The notes: generated from the sequence alone by a model not told the origin. Counted from the first letter of the stretch, positions 34,111 through 47,608 are shown. The stretch is DNA of 64,000 bases from Larus michahellis (GCF_964199755.1 NC_133906.1:15535378-15599377), one strand, 5' to 3'. Numbers and translations are program-made.

Positions 34111-35949
34111 TTCTGAGATCGGGAAAGAAAAAAAAATCCCAAAATGAAACAGGACCTTTGATTTCAAGGAACATAGAAGTGTGTTTCCAGCATCTTGCTG
34201 ATGGCCTTAGTCTGATTTTTAGCCTTTAGTATTAGCTTCTTTGCCTTGATATAAGTTCAGTAAGCTCAGATGGGCTCGTAGATGTTATTAGTTTCATATT
34301 TTGAGCTCTAAGGAAATTTGCCGTAAATACCTTTTGCTTTGAGACACCTTACAGCACTTAAAAAAAAAGAGAGAAAAAAGATTCAAATATAATTTTTGGC
34401 TATGGAAACTGTAAAAGCACAGTTGGATCTGCCCATCCTTCGCTACGCGGGATGGCAAACTGCTCATCTGAAATCAGAGCAGAATGTTGTGGGCCCATTT
34501 CCATGGGGCACGTTTGTCACTTGGTGGACCCGGGACCTCGAGCACGAAGCTCACTCCTCTGTCCTCGTGCTGAGATGTCAGATGTTGGGTGTCGCTCACA
34601 GCTGGACTCCAGAAAAAGTAGAAATTAATAAAGGCGGTTGGAGAAAAGGTGCCAGCAGGACTCGCAGCAAAGGCTGTTGGTGCTCGGCACCTCTCTCTAA
34701 ATGCACTGTTTCCAGTGAGGAAAAAGCTGGTCCATGAGAAGATACCGTTCCCTGGGTAAGTGTTTATTGTAGCTTGTAAAGGTGACTCCACCTTAGAAAT
34801 CAGCCTCACATGTCAAAAATGACCACAGTTACGATCATTAGAGCAGTGTTATTGTCACTCTTCTCCCCAAGCACAGAAATGAGCAGTTCACAGTAAAACT
34901 GCTCCCGCAATTGGAAGATGCCTCAGAGAAGTCAGAGGTACTTCTTTTTTTTTTTTGAGCTTTAAGATTCACAGCAATAACACTCGCCGTACTCTCTGTT
35001 TTGTTCCATTAGTACCTAAGGGCTTAAACTAATGTTGGGACAAGTGTTAATGTGTCAACCGGGAAAACACTACTTTTTTTTGCTCCCTCATTGTCTGAAA
35101 GCACGGCCAGAGCGAGAAGGCAGAGCTGCCTGCACAAGATGCTTTGAACTGAATTTGGAGAGGGGACGTGGCTTGTGGCAAAGCCATCACCCTGGGAGCA
35201 GAAAGCTTGACCCGGTGCCTTGCAGGAGTAACGGGAGGAGCACGAGGGATGCCCACGTCGATGCAGCAGGAATGTTAAAAATAGATAGAAAACCAGAAGA
35301 TGGCTCGATGGGGCAGCTTGTGTCCCTGTGCTTGTGTGGGCACGGTACAGAGCGTGGTGGCTCCTTCTCCAGCCCTGGGTGGGGACAGAGGCGAGGGCCA
35401 CAGGGATGGACATACGGTGCCGTGCCCCTGGGACCCATCGCCTGGCCGGGGTCGGCTTACAGCTCCCGTCCCGAGGCTACCGGTGGGTTCAGGGGTTCAC
35501 GCCTTGGCTGCTGGCTAATGGACAGCCCTGCAAGTCCAATATTTGAAAAGGATCTGAGCCCGCAGGGAGGCAGCGGGAACCCCTTCTTGCGGGGGAAACG
35601 CCTGGCGAGCAGCTCAAGGGCTTCACCTAGAGAGGATTTGGCCTCGTCTACCTGCCTGTGGCCAGCGTGGGGCCTCGGCCGTGTGCTGGGGGCAACTGGC
35701 GGGAGGGGAGCACAGGGACATCGCAGGGAGGGTCCCCGAGTGCCAGGGGGTTCCTGGCCCTGAGGAGCCGGGTCGGCTCTGAAATCCCCCCTGAGCTCCT
35801 GGGAGCTGCGGCCGGGGCTCAACCCCTCCGGAGGCTCTGCAGAAATAGTGGGAATGTTTTATTTTCAGGTTTTAAACGTGTGATGTCACTTTTTCCTTCT
35901 TTTTGGAAGCGGGGGTGGGGGGACGGACGGACGAGTAGGTAAACGATTG

Positions 35950-36230
35950 TTCCCTGCAAGCACAAATGTATTTTGTTTGTTGTAATTAAAATGTTTTAAT
36001 GAGACAACCATAAAATCAACCATTAATTATTTTTTTTCAAACACTTCTGCTTCCTTTTGAGCTAGGTCTATTTAGAAATAGTTTAGAGAGTAGCCTGCAG
36101 TTTTATTCTTTCTTCGGTATTATACACAGGAGTGGAGAAGTCATTTATAAATAATTACACAATGTTTTGGGTCTTTGGGTTTGTATAATATATCAAAGCG
36201 ATTAGTACACGCATTGTTCCATTGTAAATG
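35950..36230. promoter_or_regulatory. Candidate upstream element, AT-rich
   Basis: AT-rich unique sequence has repeated TAATTA/ATTAAT motifs (TGTAATTAAAATG near 35979, CATTAATTATT near 36019, AATAATTACACAATG near 36150). No repeat family or coding signal is seen. It may be an enhancer or simply AT-rich spacer. Confidence 0.22.
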
Positions 36231-36537
36231 GTTTTTTTCCCTTCCTTTCAGTTTCACTTGCCTTGTCTTCTATCTAAACCTTTTTCGTGAAATCCTTTGT
36301 CTTCCTCATTCTTTTAGCTTGTTACAGTGCAGGGACATTCTTCTTATTCAAACACTCACAGCATGAGCAAAGAAAGCTACTTCTGTCGCATCTTAAGTTT
36401 TACCATAACTTTCTGGCATTTTCTTTTCTTCCAATTTTCCCAGACTACTGATAGGGTAATGAAGAATTATAACATACATCAATTATTGGTGCTCACGGTG
36501 TATTATGCTCCTGAATTCAAGGGGAGATAAAGAGAAA

Positions 36538-36557
36538 AAAAAAAAAAAAGAAAAAAA
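36538..36557. repeat. Poly(A) tract
   Basis: A low-complexity A-run is interrupted by one G near 36550. There is no adjacent retrotransposon signature, so it is listed only as a simple repeat. Confidence 0.6.
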
Positions 36558-36589
36558 AGCGCCACTTTCTGTGGTTTTTGAGGCACATG

Positions 36590-36850
36590 AGAGAGGACTC
36601 GGCGCTGATTATTTATAACATCTTTCTGAGCATCAATTATGTTTGACTCCTACAACCACTTCCTTGTCCCACTGGTTTTATGGCCAGAAGGAGTCATTTT
36701 TGTGTGTGGTAGCTGCGGCATTTAACTTGTTTCTTTTATGAGGAGCCCAAACAATGCATCTTCAGGCCAAACAATCTATCTCCCCGAATAATAGCCCAAG
36801 TGTCAGTCAAGCGCTCGGGGCTGGGAAATATATGATCATGGTAAAGGGCC
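36590..36850. promoter_or_regulatory. Candidate upstream element with paired SOX-like sites
   Basis: Two copies of CAAACAAT (near 36748 and 36767) are spaced about two helical turns apart, beside ATGCAT. A GATTATTTATAAC motif lies at the left. Paired ACAAT sites beside a POU-like ATGCAT are a familiar arrangement in neural progenitor enhancers bound by SOX and POU factors. The arrangement is visible; function is inference. Confidence 0.3.
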
Positions 36851-38112
36851 CCGGGAAGAAAGCCTGGAGATGGAGGGGTTTGCGCGGGGTCCTCGTGCGA
36901 GTCCCCGGCACAGCGGTGCCATCTCCCCGTTTGGACACTGGGTGCCCCCAGGGATGGGGCTGGCTGCCTGAGGTTTCAACAACCCTAATCCGAGTTATCC
37001 AAGGAAAAGGGCCAAACCCTCCTGGTATGGTCATGCCGCCGGGGTACGCTCCCTGCCCAGCCCTTCCCCAGCCTCCCAGCTACCACATTAACTGGGAAAA
37101 ATGAGATTAGGATGTCACCTCCGAGAAACGAGCCCTTTTTTTCCCCCCACCTTATTGTGCGAGAGGTTTTTCTTCTCTTCCCTCCCCCCCCCTTCTCCCG
37201 CCCACAATTCCCCCTCTTTTGTTGATTCGTATTTTGTTAATTGAAGCTGGAACACTTATCCTAAAAGAAAGGGACAAAATTCATTGACTGCCGTGAGGAT
37301 AAAATCCCCCCAACAACGTGCAAAGCAGGAAGCTTAACTACACGCTGAGATGCTCAGGTTTTCTTTTATACCTTCCATATAAATAATTCTGCTTAGCAGT
37401 GGCTTTTATTTTTATTTTCTTTTAACTGCGATAAAGATAACCTGAAATAATTGAAGCTCTGTAATGTGGGATGAAATTGAGCCTGAGTTTTTTTTTTGGG
37501 GGGGGGGCTGTCAGGGTCCCTCCAGATCTGGGGATGGAGTCTTGCAGCCGGGGGAGGATGCTCTGGGACCACCGGCAGCCCCCAGGTCCTCCAACCGGCC
37601 CGCCATGGGGGCCCGGGGGATTTGCTGCCATTTGCATAGCAGGTGTTTGGTCCTGGGCCATTCTTCCTTAAGGGAGTTTTAATACGGGATAAATTACCAG
37701 GAATTAGGAGGAGGCAGGCGACAAGAAAAGCGCTCGTGGAGTCTTCTCCCATCCGTGGCAGGGAAAAACGGCGAGAATGGCTTAAGAAAAGGAGAAAAAC
37801 CCAAACGCAGCAGCTCTGGCCCCAGCCTGGAGTGTTTGGGGTGCACAGGGGTTGGAGGGCAGCTCGTACCGACTTCTCCTGAAATTCAGGTTTGAACTCA
37901 GGAACGTAGTAATCCCAGAGACAGTAATACGATTACTGGCCTGGGGATCTTTTGAGTCAGTAGGTCTGGTAGGGGAGTTTAAAATGTTAATCCCTGGTAT
38001 AATCCCTTCCCTGGCATTGTATGTACAAGGGTTGAACCCGCAAGAGAATGGCCTGTTTCCTTCCCCGGGCTTCAGGGCGGGAGGGCAAAGGCTGGGGAAT
38101 AACCCCCGCACT

Positions 38113-38278
38113 GATGTGCACGCAGAAACACGCGTGTGGACATGTGTGCACCTGTGTGTGCCCACCTGCTATGTTACATACATGTACCCACAGCCATGAA
38201 CACGCAGGCCCGTGGACACTCGTTTGTGTGCACACACACGCAATCACACACGTGCACACACGCGTGCACACACGCAGC
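38113..38278. repeat. Alternating purine-pyrimidine TG/CA/CG tract
   Basis: A diverged stretch is rich in GTGTGCAC, CACACG and ACGCGTGT. Its alternating purine-pyrimidine pattern favours left-handed Z-DNA. It ends about 30 bases before a CR1 fragment. Confidence 0.7.
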
Positions 38279-38307
38279 TCCTGCACGAAGTTTTATTGCT
38301 GTCCCAA

Positions 38308-38610
38308 AGATGGGGAGGGACTTCTTGTAAGGGCATGTAGCGATAGGATGGGGGGTAATGGCTTCAAACTGGAAGAGGGGAGATTTAGATGAGATCTCAG
38401 GAAGAAATTGTTTGCTGTGAGGGTGGTGAGCCCCTGGCCCAGGTTGCCCAGAGAAGCTGTGGCTGCCCCATCCCTGGAGGGGTTCAAGGCCAGGTTGGAC
38501 GGGGCTTGGAGCAACCTGGTGTGGTGGGAGGTGTCCCTGCCCGGGGCACGGGGTGGGACTGGATGATCTTTAAGATCCTTTCCAACCCAAATCATTCTAT
38601 GATTCTATGA
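38308..38610 (+). mobile_element. CR1 LINE 3' fragment, type B
   Basis: It is in plus orientation, ending TCCAACCCAAATCATTCTAT plus GATTCTATGA at 38610. The body matches the reverse complements of the copies at 9.54-9.86 kb and 51.49-51.81 kb. The 5' part around GGGGAGGGACTTCTTGTAAGG is diverged. It is truncated with no intact ORF2. Confidence 0.93.
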
Positions 38611-40059
38611 CAGCATCCAGAGATTTTTGGCAATACCTGTAGCTGTCATATTTGGGGTCATATACTGGCCTGTTTGTAGTCTTTTTGCAACACCTGGCTC
38701 TGGCCGTGGCTCAGGCCACGACAAATTGTTAATAGCAGTGGTGATACCAACTTTCGCGTACGTTTGTGTGGGCGTATGTACATCTGCACACAAAATGGGA
38801 GAGGCAAGCTGGGTCACCAGTGTTCCCAGGGGGTCTTGACGAAAATTGCCTGTCACACCTCAGTCACTGCTTTGCCCTGCACATGAGAGTACACATACAC
38901 AGAAGAAAAATGAGATGCCTCACATGTTTTTAAGCAGAGAGTTGTTTTGAAGTGCATCCACCTGCAGGCTTTTGTTGCAGGTAGGAATGGTTTGCCTGTA
39001 ATTTTTGTTTTGGCCCCCTGTAAAGGGGCATCGGTGTGAAACCACCCAGATGCTTTTCACATCAAGGGACGCTGGATGTATTATATATAAATGGAGGCCA
39101 TCTATAGTAAAAGATTATGTCAATGATGAAGAAACTGACATGTCCTCAATTAAAAATAAAAAGGAAAAAAGCACGTGAATCCATCCCAAAAGAGATGTGA
39201 GAGCTGGGCAGGGACCTGCTGGCGCTTGTGGAAGCCCCAGCGCCTGGGAAGAGCTGGGCAAGTTGAAAAGGCAAGGAGGGAGCCCCAGCCACTGGCCCCT
39301 GCACCCTGACCCCCAGGAGCACCCTTCGGGGAGCAGTTCCCCCTCCCCGGCCATGCGAGGGCCGAGGGTGACACCCCAAGGCACAGCGCTGCAAACTCGG
39401 CCCTGCCGAGGGCTCGCGTCTCCCTGGGCTCTGGAAAAACTCCCTCAATGGGGTTTATTCAGCAAAGCAAAACTTGCTCTAGTGACATAAAACCTCTGTG
39501 CTTCCCTTTGGGCTTATGCTGTCATTTTATTGCTTTTACTGCATTATTAAAAGGAAATAAATATTTTTTTTAATCATCTCAGTAAAACTGTTATGTGACC
39601 TGTAGTAAATTGTAGAGATTTCTGAGTGAGAAAAAACGATGCAAAGAGTTTTTCCTTTTTATTTCCTTTTTATTTTTACCTCCTTTTTATTTTGATTTCC
39701 TTTTCTGTTTTCCAGCCGCTGAGGGTTGGTGGTTTGGGGCTGGTTTAGCTGCGGTGGGCGCTGAATTCTGGGGCGCGGGGAGACGGGCAACAGTAAAACT
39801 GGGATCCAGGCAGTGTGGAAGGAGGAAAAGATTTAGTTTGGCTTAAACAGAATATGAATTTTAGAAAATGTCAAAATGAAACATCTGGCAGCTGCTGAAT
39901 TAAGATGCTTCAGTGAAAACACAGTGAGGGATACCCCAAATCTTTTTTAAAGTAACCTTATTTTTTTTTTCCCTGCACCAACTCAGCTTTTTGAAGGATG
40001 TCCTACTGTTTTTCAAACAAATTTCACTAAACATGAAAATTTCATGGAATTTCATTCCA
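38611..40059. other. Intergenic DNA between CR1 copies
   Basis: No gene is recognised. A pyrimidine-rich segment at about 39.65-39.71 kb repeats TTTCCTTTTTATT-like units. Nothing else stands out. Confidence 0.5.
39650..39717. repeat. T-rich tandem-like repeat
   Basis: Several imperfect copies of a 10-20 base unit containing CCTTTTTATTT occur in a row. It is low-complexity and non-coding. Confidence 0.55.
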
Positions 40060-40212
40060 TGAGGCACCATCCCTGGACGTATTTAAAGGATGGGTAGACA
40101 TAGTGCTTAGAGATACAGTTTAGTGGTGGTTTTTGTCAGTCAGAGTTGGGTTGATGGTTGGACGAGATGATCTGAAAGGTCTCTTCCAACCCAGGTGATT
40201 CTATGATTCTAA
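40060..40212 (+). mobile_element. CR1 LINE 3' fragment, type A
   Basis: It ends with TCTTCCAACCCAGGTGATTC followed by TATGATTCT, a CR1 3' tail in plus orientation. The body segment GGATGGGTAGACATAGTGCT matches the reverse complement of the fragment at 8.73-8.94 kb, so the two share a subfamily distinct from type B. Only about 150 bases remain. Confidence 0.9.
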
Positions 40213-42782
40213 ATGTGGTTGAAAATAAATGGTAAATAACTTGTAGATCTGCTGTGCTTCCTGGAATTTAAAGGAGTTCTTTGCACTGACATAAGTGGCC
40301 GCTGGCTGGCTGTTTGACTGGGCTGCTTTGCAGTTCGTTACCTTGGTGTTATATGTGCAATATATCCTTTAATTTTCCCATTCTTCAGGGACAAAACCAC
40401 AGGTACGAACATCTTAAATTTTAGCCTGAATCATCCCCCTGTTAGTGTAAGTGGTGACAGCGAAGGTGAGGGACTCAGCCTTGCTCTCCGTCATGCTGAC
40501 AGCCAAGTATCATCTCTTTCAGCATCTCCTTACCATAATGTCTCCGGATATAAAAAGAAAAATAAAAGCATAGTGTTAAATTACAGGTGTAACAGCCCCT
40601 GAAAACTCCCAGGCAGCACATGGGTCCAAAGCACTGGATTTACTGGGACCAGCACCTAACAATACAGCTGAACTGGGCAGAGAGAAGGAAAAATTCTGCA
40701 GGAAGCCACTGCAGGTGCTGTGCTTTAGCACCCTTAACTAGTTTTCAAGGTATATATTAGCCCTTGTCATTACTGATCATTTTCCTACTGGGGTAGCTTG
40801 AAGTTTTAGATCTGCTAATACGTATTTTTAGCATGGCTTGAAGGCGTAAGATGCAAAATAAATACAAAGTACTAGTTCTAGCAGTCAGGGAATTAGGAAG
40901 TGGAGCAGCGTGATTTATGGAAAGTAAATGTTGTCCTAGGTGAGTTTTGGGGGCTGAATGTGCTCCCCCAGTATCCAGCTTCTCTGGAACAAGTCCTTGG
41001 CTAATGAGGGGAGACAGGTTTGGCTGATCTGTTTCTGCTGAGACTCTGCTGCAGGGATGCTGCTTTCTTTTCCAATTTAAGCATGTATTAAATTGCAGTA
41101 AGTTCTGTGTTCACAGATAAATAGAGAAATAAGGGCAATTGCTGATTATTAAGGGAATGTACTTCTTTTTCAGACTATAGACAATCCCTTGTTTTTAACC
41201 CTCTTGGATAAAACCCAAAGTGTTGTTTTTTTCTTTCACCCCAGGTTTAACTCGCTGCAGGTCTCAAGCCTGTTTCCATTTACTCTGGTGGGAATTAGAG
41301 ATAATTTCGCTGGGGTGGGTGCAGCCACACTTCTCCCAAGCAGTGTCTGCATTAGGCAGCTCTGAGCCTCTTGCCCCACTCTGCAAACAGAGGAGGGATC
41401 CGATGGGGCTGCGAAATTGCAGAGAAACATCATTCACGAGACCACTTTTTATTACTTGTCTTGTGGGCCTTATGTATGTACAGATAGCTCCTACCCCAAA
41501 GAATGTTTTTTTTCCTTTTCTTTATTCCCCCCCTCCCCCCCAAAAAAAAACAAATAGGGTATGGCTTTGGTTTTTTTATAGTTTTCAGTGGTAGGTGGTA
41601 TTTATCTTCATTAACCTGTTAATGACCCCAGCCCCACACATCACATGCCAGGTGCTGGGCATTTAGCTCTTAATTTATGAACTCCACCCACAGCCTCGGC
41701 CGGAAAAAGAGAAAAACCCCTTTCCTGATTTGTAAGTGATGGAAACAGCCACGAGGTGTCAACCTTTACCAAGCCGCAGCTCGGAGCCAGCTCTGCTCAC
41801 CCGGCAGCAGCCGCGATGGACATCCCTCCGATGAGGTTCTGCTGGAAAACCCTGCTACCTGCTTCCAGTAAGTGGGGAAAAATCCCCTGAGGCTTTTCAG
41901 AATATGGAAAATTGATTGTTTTGCCACTAGTCTTTGCTTTATGGCCATGCTTTATTTCAATTTGATCTCCTTTATTATTTTCCCCAGCAAGCTTTAGCCA
42001 AGTTCAATGTTCTTGTCACTGTGTGGAAAAGGGAATGGGGCTTTTTACAAAGAGTATGCTTTCCAAAAAAAGATAAGGTCAAAGGTGGGGGAAGAAAAGG
42101 AGTATTATCAGTTCCATGTTATATTTGTGCGTGTATATAATATGTATGTGTATATATGGGAGTAGTGAGTCATTGCAGTGAGTTACTGTGAATCTCAAGA
42201 TGCCCATCCAGTCCCTGGAGCTGTGCCCCCAGCGCTCCTCTCCTGCGCGTTACAGCATGCTGTAATTACCCTTAAAACAGCAACTGGCATTCAATCAACT
42301 ATTTGGATTATCATGACACAGACAGCACAGAGCTGAAACTCTAGGAAAACAGGAAGGAGGTTGGTTTTCCCATAGAAAACCACATCTTTCAATTTGTGTT
42401 TTAACTCCAGATTTCAGAGCTTGCTGCTTTCCAGCTTCTGTCATCAGCTCTTATGACAAAAGCAATCGAACCCCCAAGGAATGGCCCTTCCTGGGCACAC
42501 GTGGCCATGCTCATGTGCTGATGTGGGGCCAGTAGGACCAGCGAGGGGGTTGGGGCTGGGACCCTGATGTTCTTGCTCTGTGGTCTAAACCAAGCACCTG
42601 TGACCAGAGGAGGTTGCTCTGATCAGTAATGCTGCTGACTTTGTGTTTTCCCTTCTGTGTACTGTGCTGGCTTTGTCCTTCTCCATCCAATCCTTTTTTT
42701 TCCTCCTGATCTTATAAGAACAGTTCCCAGGTGATAAACCCAAGAAGTCTTCTTTTTCTCTTAAAGTTATATCTGACACTTT

Positions 42783-42830
42783 CACAGAATCCCAGAATTG
42801 TAGGGGTTGGAAGGGACCTTAAAGGGACCT
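42783..42830 (-). mobile_element. Short CR1 3' remnant
   Basis: The segment CACAGAATCCCAGAATTGTA then GGGGTTGGAAGGGACCT is a typical diverged CR1 3' end in minus orientation. Only about 45 bases are recognisable. Confidence 0.7.
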
Positions 42831-45800
42831 TTTTCCTTTCTAGACCAGCATTTCCAGGCATCGTTATGCAGCATCTTGCTCTGTACAGTTGAAGAGTTGG
42901 GATTTTACCGGCTGGACCACACCAAACCTCCTCTGCGTCCCTACGGGTGCCCCTTTTGGGGATGCAACACATGGTGGTCCTGCTCTCAGCTGAAGGCATG
43001 CTGCTCTTATCAAGTGCAATTGCTCTCTGCAAAAAGACCATCCCGAGTGCCTTCAGGTTCACGAGTGGTCCCAAGGATTTCCTGCTCTTTTATCCTGTAG
43101 CTTCCCAGAGCCTGGGCTGAGTGTAATGGCTGCTCGTGGGCTGGTGGCATTGCTCAGAGCCAGGTATGATGATTTGATGCTCATCTCTAATGAGGAACTG
43201 GATTTCCCTAGCACAACTGCTTTAGCTGTTGCACAAAAATGGAAAGGGAACACCCTGCCAGTCACTTACAGTTTGAATTTGAAAGGTAGCACTTGGCAAA
43301 CTGGTTTTTGCTGGGGAGGAGTGGCGCTTGACTGGGAATTACTGGTCCAAGGAGGGAGCTGAGGCGCTCTGGGCTGGTTTGTTTTTCCTAATGCATTTGC
43401 AGAAGTGATAAGTCTTCTAGACTTAGAGAGGAAGCTGAAGTAAACCCCAAGGAAAAATGTAAATGGTGCAATTATGAAGGTAATAGAAATGGAGAAGTAT
43501 TTTCATGCAACACAATGGAACGGGCAGTAATGAGGCAAAAATGCTGTGGGATAAGGACAAAAGACATTTCTTCCGGGATTAGAAGTGAGCTCAAAATTGC
43601 CAAAGCCTACTGGAAGAAGGGAGAAAAAAAACACAGCCTGTTGTAGCATTTCTTTTCCTTTAATAAGCTTCTTTTTCTGGGAGTCCTGAGTGTTCAGATG
43701 TAGCACACTTAGTGCCTAGTAACCCAACAAAGCTTCGATTGGTGGCTCTGCAGAAAGATTTTCTTTTCCTTGCAGGTTTCTAACCATGAAAAGACACAGG
43801 GATCAGTTGCTTCAGAATCCTTAATTAAACACAACAAAGAAGGGCAATTAGAGCTGTGTTTTGCTTCTGTCATCCAGCAAAGCTTGCAAACCTCAAAACC
43901 CTTTTCTTGCTCCAAGATTTATGATGGGAATAAATCATAATTATTCCTGTAATTATCAGCCTTAAGTGAACACCAGCAGGATTGGTTTGTGTGTGGTTTT
44001 TTTTTTTTTCTTGGGGGAGGTTCTGAAACCCATCCAAGAGGAATTCGCTAACCTCTTTTGTTGTGGGGGAAGAAAAACAAAAACACAGGCGTGGTGATTT
44101 TCCCAGGCCTTGGCCGCCTGCCTCCCTGTCACTTCATGTCATGTCATTCCTCCCTCCCGGCCCCGTGTGCCCGCCTGCAGCAGAGCAGCTCCTGTTGGGC
44201 TGGATGCCCTCCATGTGTGTCGTCAGAGCGGTCGCTGCCCAAAGAGCTGATAATACACACAGGCAAAAGATAAAAGGAAAAAATCTGAGAGGATTTGAGT
44301 GCTTCAGAGGTCAGCAGAGGAGCGGAAATACAGCCTGTCACACGGTATTCGGAAAATAAATGCTCGTGCATGTTGCATCTCTACAAAGCATTTCCTCCAG
44401 GGATCTTGGCTTCGGTCTGGTGGTTGAATGAGGTTGTGCTCATACCCAGCAAGAGGGAGCAAGTTCTCCTCTTCAGGCATTGAAGGTGATTAGCGTGTAC
44501 GTGGGTTTTTTCATCGCTGGAAAGTCGGATCGTTGGGTCAGAGGACCTGAACACAACACCTGGAGAACAGCAGCTGCGTGTAGTCCTGCAGGTCCTGGGC
44601 TTGCTGGAGGAGGGAGAACTACTGGCCAAGAAAGCCACATGGCTTGGTGTGTTGGGCAGGAACTTCTGATGTTTGTACAGGTTTTGGGCAGGTGATTCAG
44701 GAAGGAATCTTCTCAGGGTTGTGCTGCAATGCAGTTTCTCATGCTGGTGTGATGGACATGGCTCCTGTAGACACAGTGGCAGCCAGGTGTCCTCTTTGCC
44801 CTTAGCATTCGTGTTCCATGTTAATGCACTAATATGACCACATAAACCTCTGAGCAGGTTTTCCAAATTACAACTGCACTTTCTGTGCTGGGGGTGGGTT
44901 TCCCATCCCTGGGTAAGGAAATGCTACAGTTGAAGCTTTTTTTTTTTTTTTTGCAGTGCTGGGGAAGGGCATTCCCAGCAATGAGCAGACTCCAAGCTGA
45001 TTTGTAACACAGACAGCCAAAGGGCCATAGAGAGGTGTCCTCCGGCTGTCTGAGAAGGTTTTTGATTGCCACTAGATGTCCTTTCAGCTCTGCTTTCCCC
45101 ACCTCTCCTCCAGAGCAGCCATCTGGGCTGGGATCTGCTGGCAGTGGACCAGGAGCCACTGGACACCGAAATGCTGCGGGGCTGATGAGAACAAGGAGCG
45201 GGGCTGGACCCTGGGCTGCTGGGGTCTCCAAAACATCCCTTTGATCTCACACAGCTTTTTCTTGTGTAGTGCTGGCTAATAGAAATGAGGATGCTTTGGA
45301 AAGCACCCAAACCCCAGCTTCTGGGTCTGTGCCTGGGTATTTAATACCTCTAGTATGAATCGGGGACTGTTACTGTGTCGCTACCTGGGCAGGGCCACTC
45401 ATTAGTAGAGGTGATGGCCCAAGAAGGCAAACTTGGGGGTAAAAAAGATGATGACTCTATCTCAGTTTCACGTGAGTTATGATGACCAACTAGTAACCCA
45501 ATTTGGGGCAGGTTTTTAGCGTTCTCTATGAATTTGCGGAAGCAGTCCGTAGAGATGGAGGGTCAGTCTTTCCAGAGGTATGTGGTGTCAGAGAGCACAG
45601 CTAACAGCGTTGTGGGATTTTCCAAGTTGCCCGCAATTAACATTTCTGTAAGGTGTGTATTGGTACCTACAAGCACCAAAAACCACTGTAAGTATCTGGA
45701 GCTCTGTGCTTGCAAACGCAGCTGTAGCTGCTGTTCCTCAGGCAATGGCAGGCCCAGTTGCTCTTTGGGGGTGGGTTATGTCAGGTAAAGGAATTATAGG

Positions 45801-47504
45801 GAATCTGCTTTGGGGTACTTTGCCACATGTTGCCTACAAGGATATCTGGGGGCTCATGGAGTGCAGCCTTTCAAGGCAAACGGAGCACCTTCCAGAAAGC
45901 ACTTGGCTCTTTGTGGTTTGGGATCAGGGGAAATCAATGAATGACAGACACAGAGGGCTTCTGACAGAGCAAACACAGAGTCAGTGAGAGCTGCAAATGG
46001 CCATCCTCAAAAATAACTGTACTTCCATTTGTGACCGTACAACCCCCAACCCATTGAAGGGAACAAACTGAACAAGAAATCCCAGCATGAGTGCTACGCA
46101 TGGAAGATCTACAGAGTGTCAAAACCGAGAGCTGCCCTGGCATGAAGTCGGCGTGGCCAGGGCTTTTAAGATGGGCTGCTACCTGTTCTGGATCCGAAGC
46201 CCAAACTCAGCCAACAGCTGAAAACAGCTTGGCTTTTGCCAAAGGTGCTGAGCCACTTGGAATAAGTGAGGTCTTCAGATGCTGTGGACATCTGGATTTA
46301 GACGCCTCATTTTTGGAAGCTGGTTTTAGAGGAAGAAGACTCAAAATGTGACTGGTGTTTCACCTGATGTAATGGGAAGTCTGTTGTGGAGACTGAGAGC
46401 TCTGCCTGGGCTTATATAAAGCCTGTTAAGTGATGCCAAGTTGCATGGGAGGCCCTTGCCCTTGGACAGGCGCAGTTCCCTGGCCGTGGATCTCCGCAGG
46501 ATGGTGAGTCCTGTGGGACGATGCTTTTTATTCACATTTGTTCCCATTCTTGACAAATGTGGGTCCAGGAGGGCTCCAACTCTGATGTTTAATTAGTCGA
46601 GAGAGCTGTGTTGCTGTAACACTGCCTTCGACTTCCCGCCTGGGGGTGGCCGGTGCAAGCCCCCAGGCCCCTCTGATGACTTTATCATTGAGCCCCATGT
46701 TTGCTCCCACAGCCCTGATGAAACCTCGTTAGTGCAGAGCCAGCTTTCCCATCGCACAGACGTGGTCAGGAGAGGTCCCCATGCGTGTAGCAATCTGGCA
46801 TGGCCCCGTGCCTTGATTTAGGGAGCCTGGGGGGAGCTGGACCTGCCGAAAGCACCGCGCCGTCTCGCCCAGACCACCGAGCAGCTATCGCTTCTTAATA
46901 AACTTCTTGGCCATCGCTGGCCTAGACCGCATATGAACAAGTGAAAGGCAAGTGGTGAAAGGATCTGTATAACGTTACTAATCCCACATAGCACTCTCAC
47001 TGAAAAGGCAAGGCAGGTCTCCCTGCCATTGTGTCCTGTCACTGCAGCTGCTTGGTTCAGCCTCCTGCTTTTATTAAAACAAAACCTGATTGTGCTGTTT
47101 CTGAGTGGGTGCAACCTGTGGATGCCCAAGGGAGGGATGGGGGGCCATGGAGGACTTGTGCCCAGGGCTTGGTGCTCCGTCTCTGTGTGCTCCTGGCTAG
47201 GGAGAAGCTTTGCAGGTTGGATGGGGGAAAGCTGTTGCCTGCTGCTTTCCTTGGAGGCTCTGATAAGGGTTTATATCTTTGAGATGTAGCATCGGTGTTT
47301 GAGTAAAAGAGCTGTGGCGTCTGCTTGTGCTGCCACTGCTCCCCAGGATGGAGCAGGGTTCTGGCTTCCCCTGCAAATGTTCAAACTTTTAGGAAGGTAA
47401 ATTGGTAACTGGTGAGCAGCTGGGGCTGGCTGGTGCGTGCTCAGACCGTACTTCAGCAGCTTAATTTTTCAATCTCAAAGCACAAACGTATGGCTTGTAT
47501 ATTA

Positions 47505-47548
47505 GGGAGGTTGGACTGAATGGTCTCCTGTGGCTTCCCAACCTGCAA
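47505..47548 (+). mobile_element. Possible degenerate CR1 remnant
   Basis: GAGGTTGGACTGAATGGTCT followed by a C-rich CCAACC resembles the last 40 bases of CR1 sense strand before its tail, but the ATTCTATGAT tail is missing. The resemblance is suggestive only. Confidence 0.4.
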
Positions 47549-47608
47549 TCTGCTGGGGAAAACAAAAGCAAACATTAAGGTTGCTGCCAAATCTAGGTGG
47601 AGAAGGTA

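Larger units (their letters stand above)
32111..38307. other. NEUROG1 upstream flank, non-coding
   Basis: No protein gene is recognised. The stretch contains blocks listed separately as candidate enhancers, a CpG-moderate segment at about 35.1-35.85 kb with overlapping spurious frames, and a TG/CA tract at 38.11-38.28 kb. Upstream flanks of NEUROG1 orthologues in mouse and zebrafish carry neural enhancers, so regulatory content is expected. Confidence 0.5.

Noticed and set aside
46413-46420. TATATAAA as a promoter
   Set aside because: No coding sequence, CpG-rich start region or splice signal follows on either strand; a non-coding transcript cannot be excluded but is unsupported.
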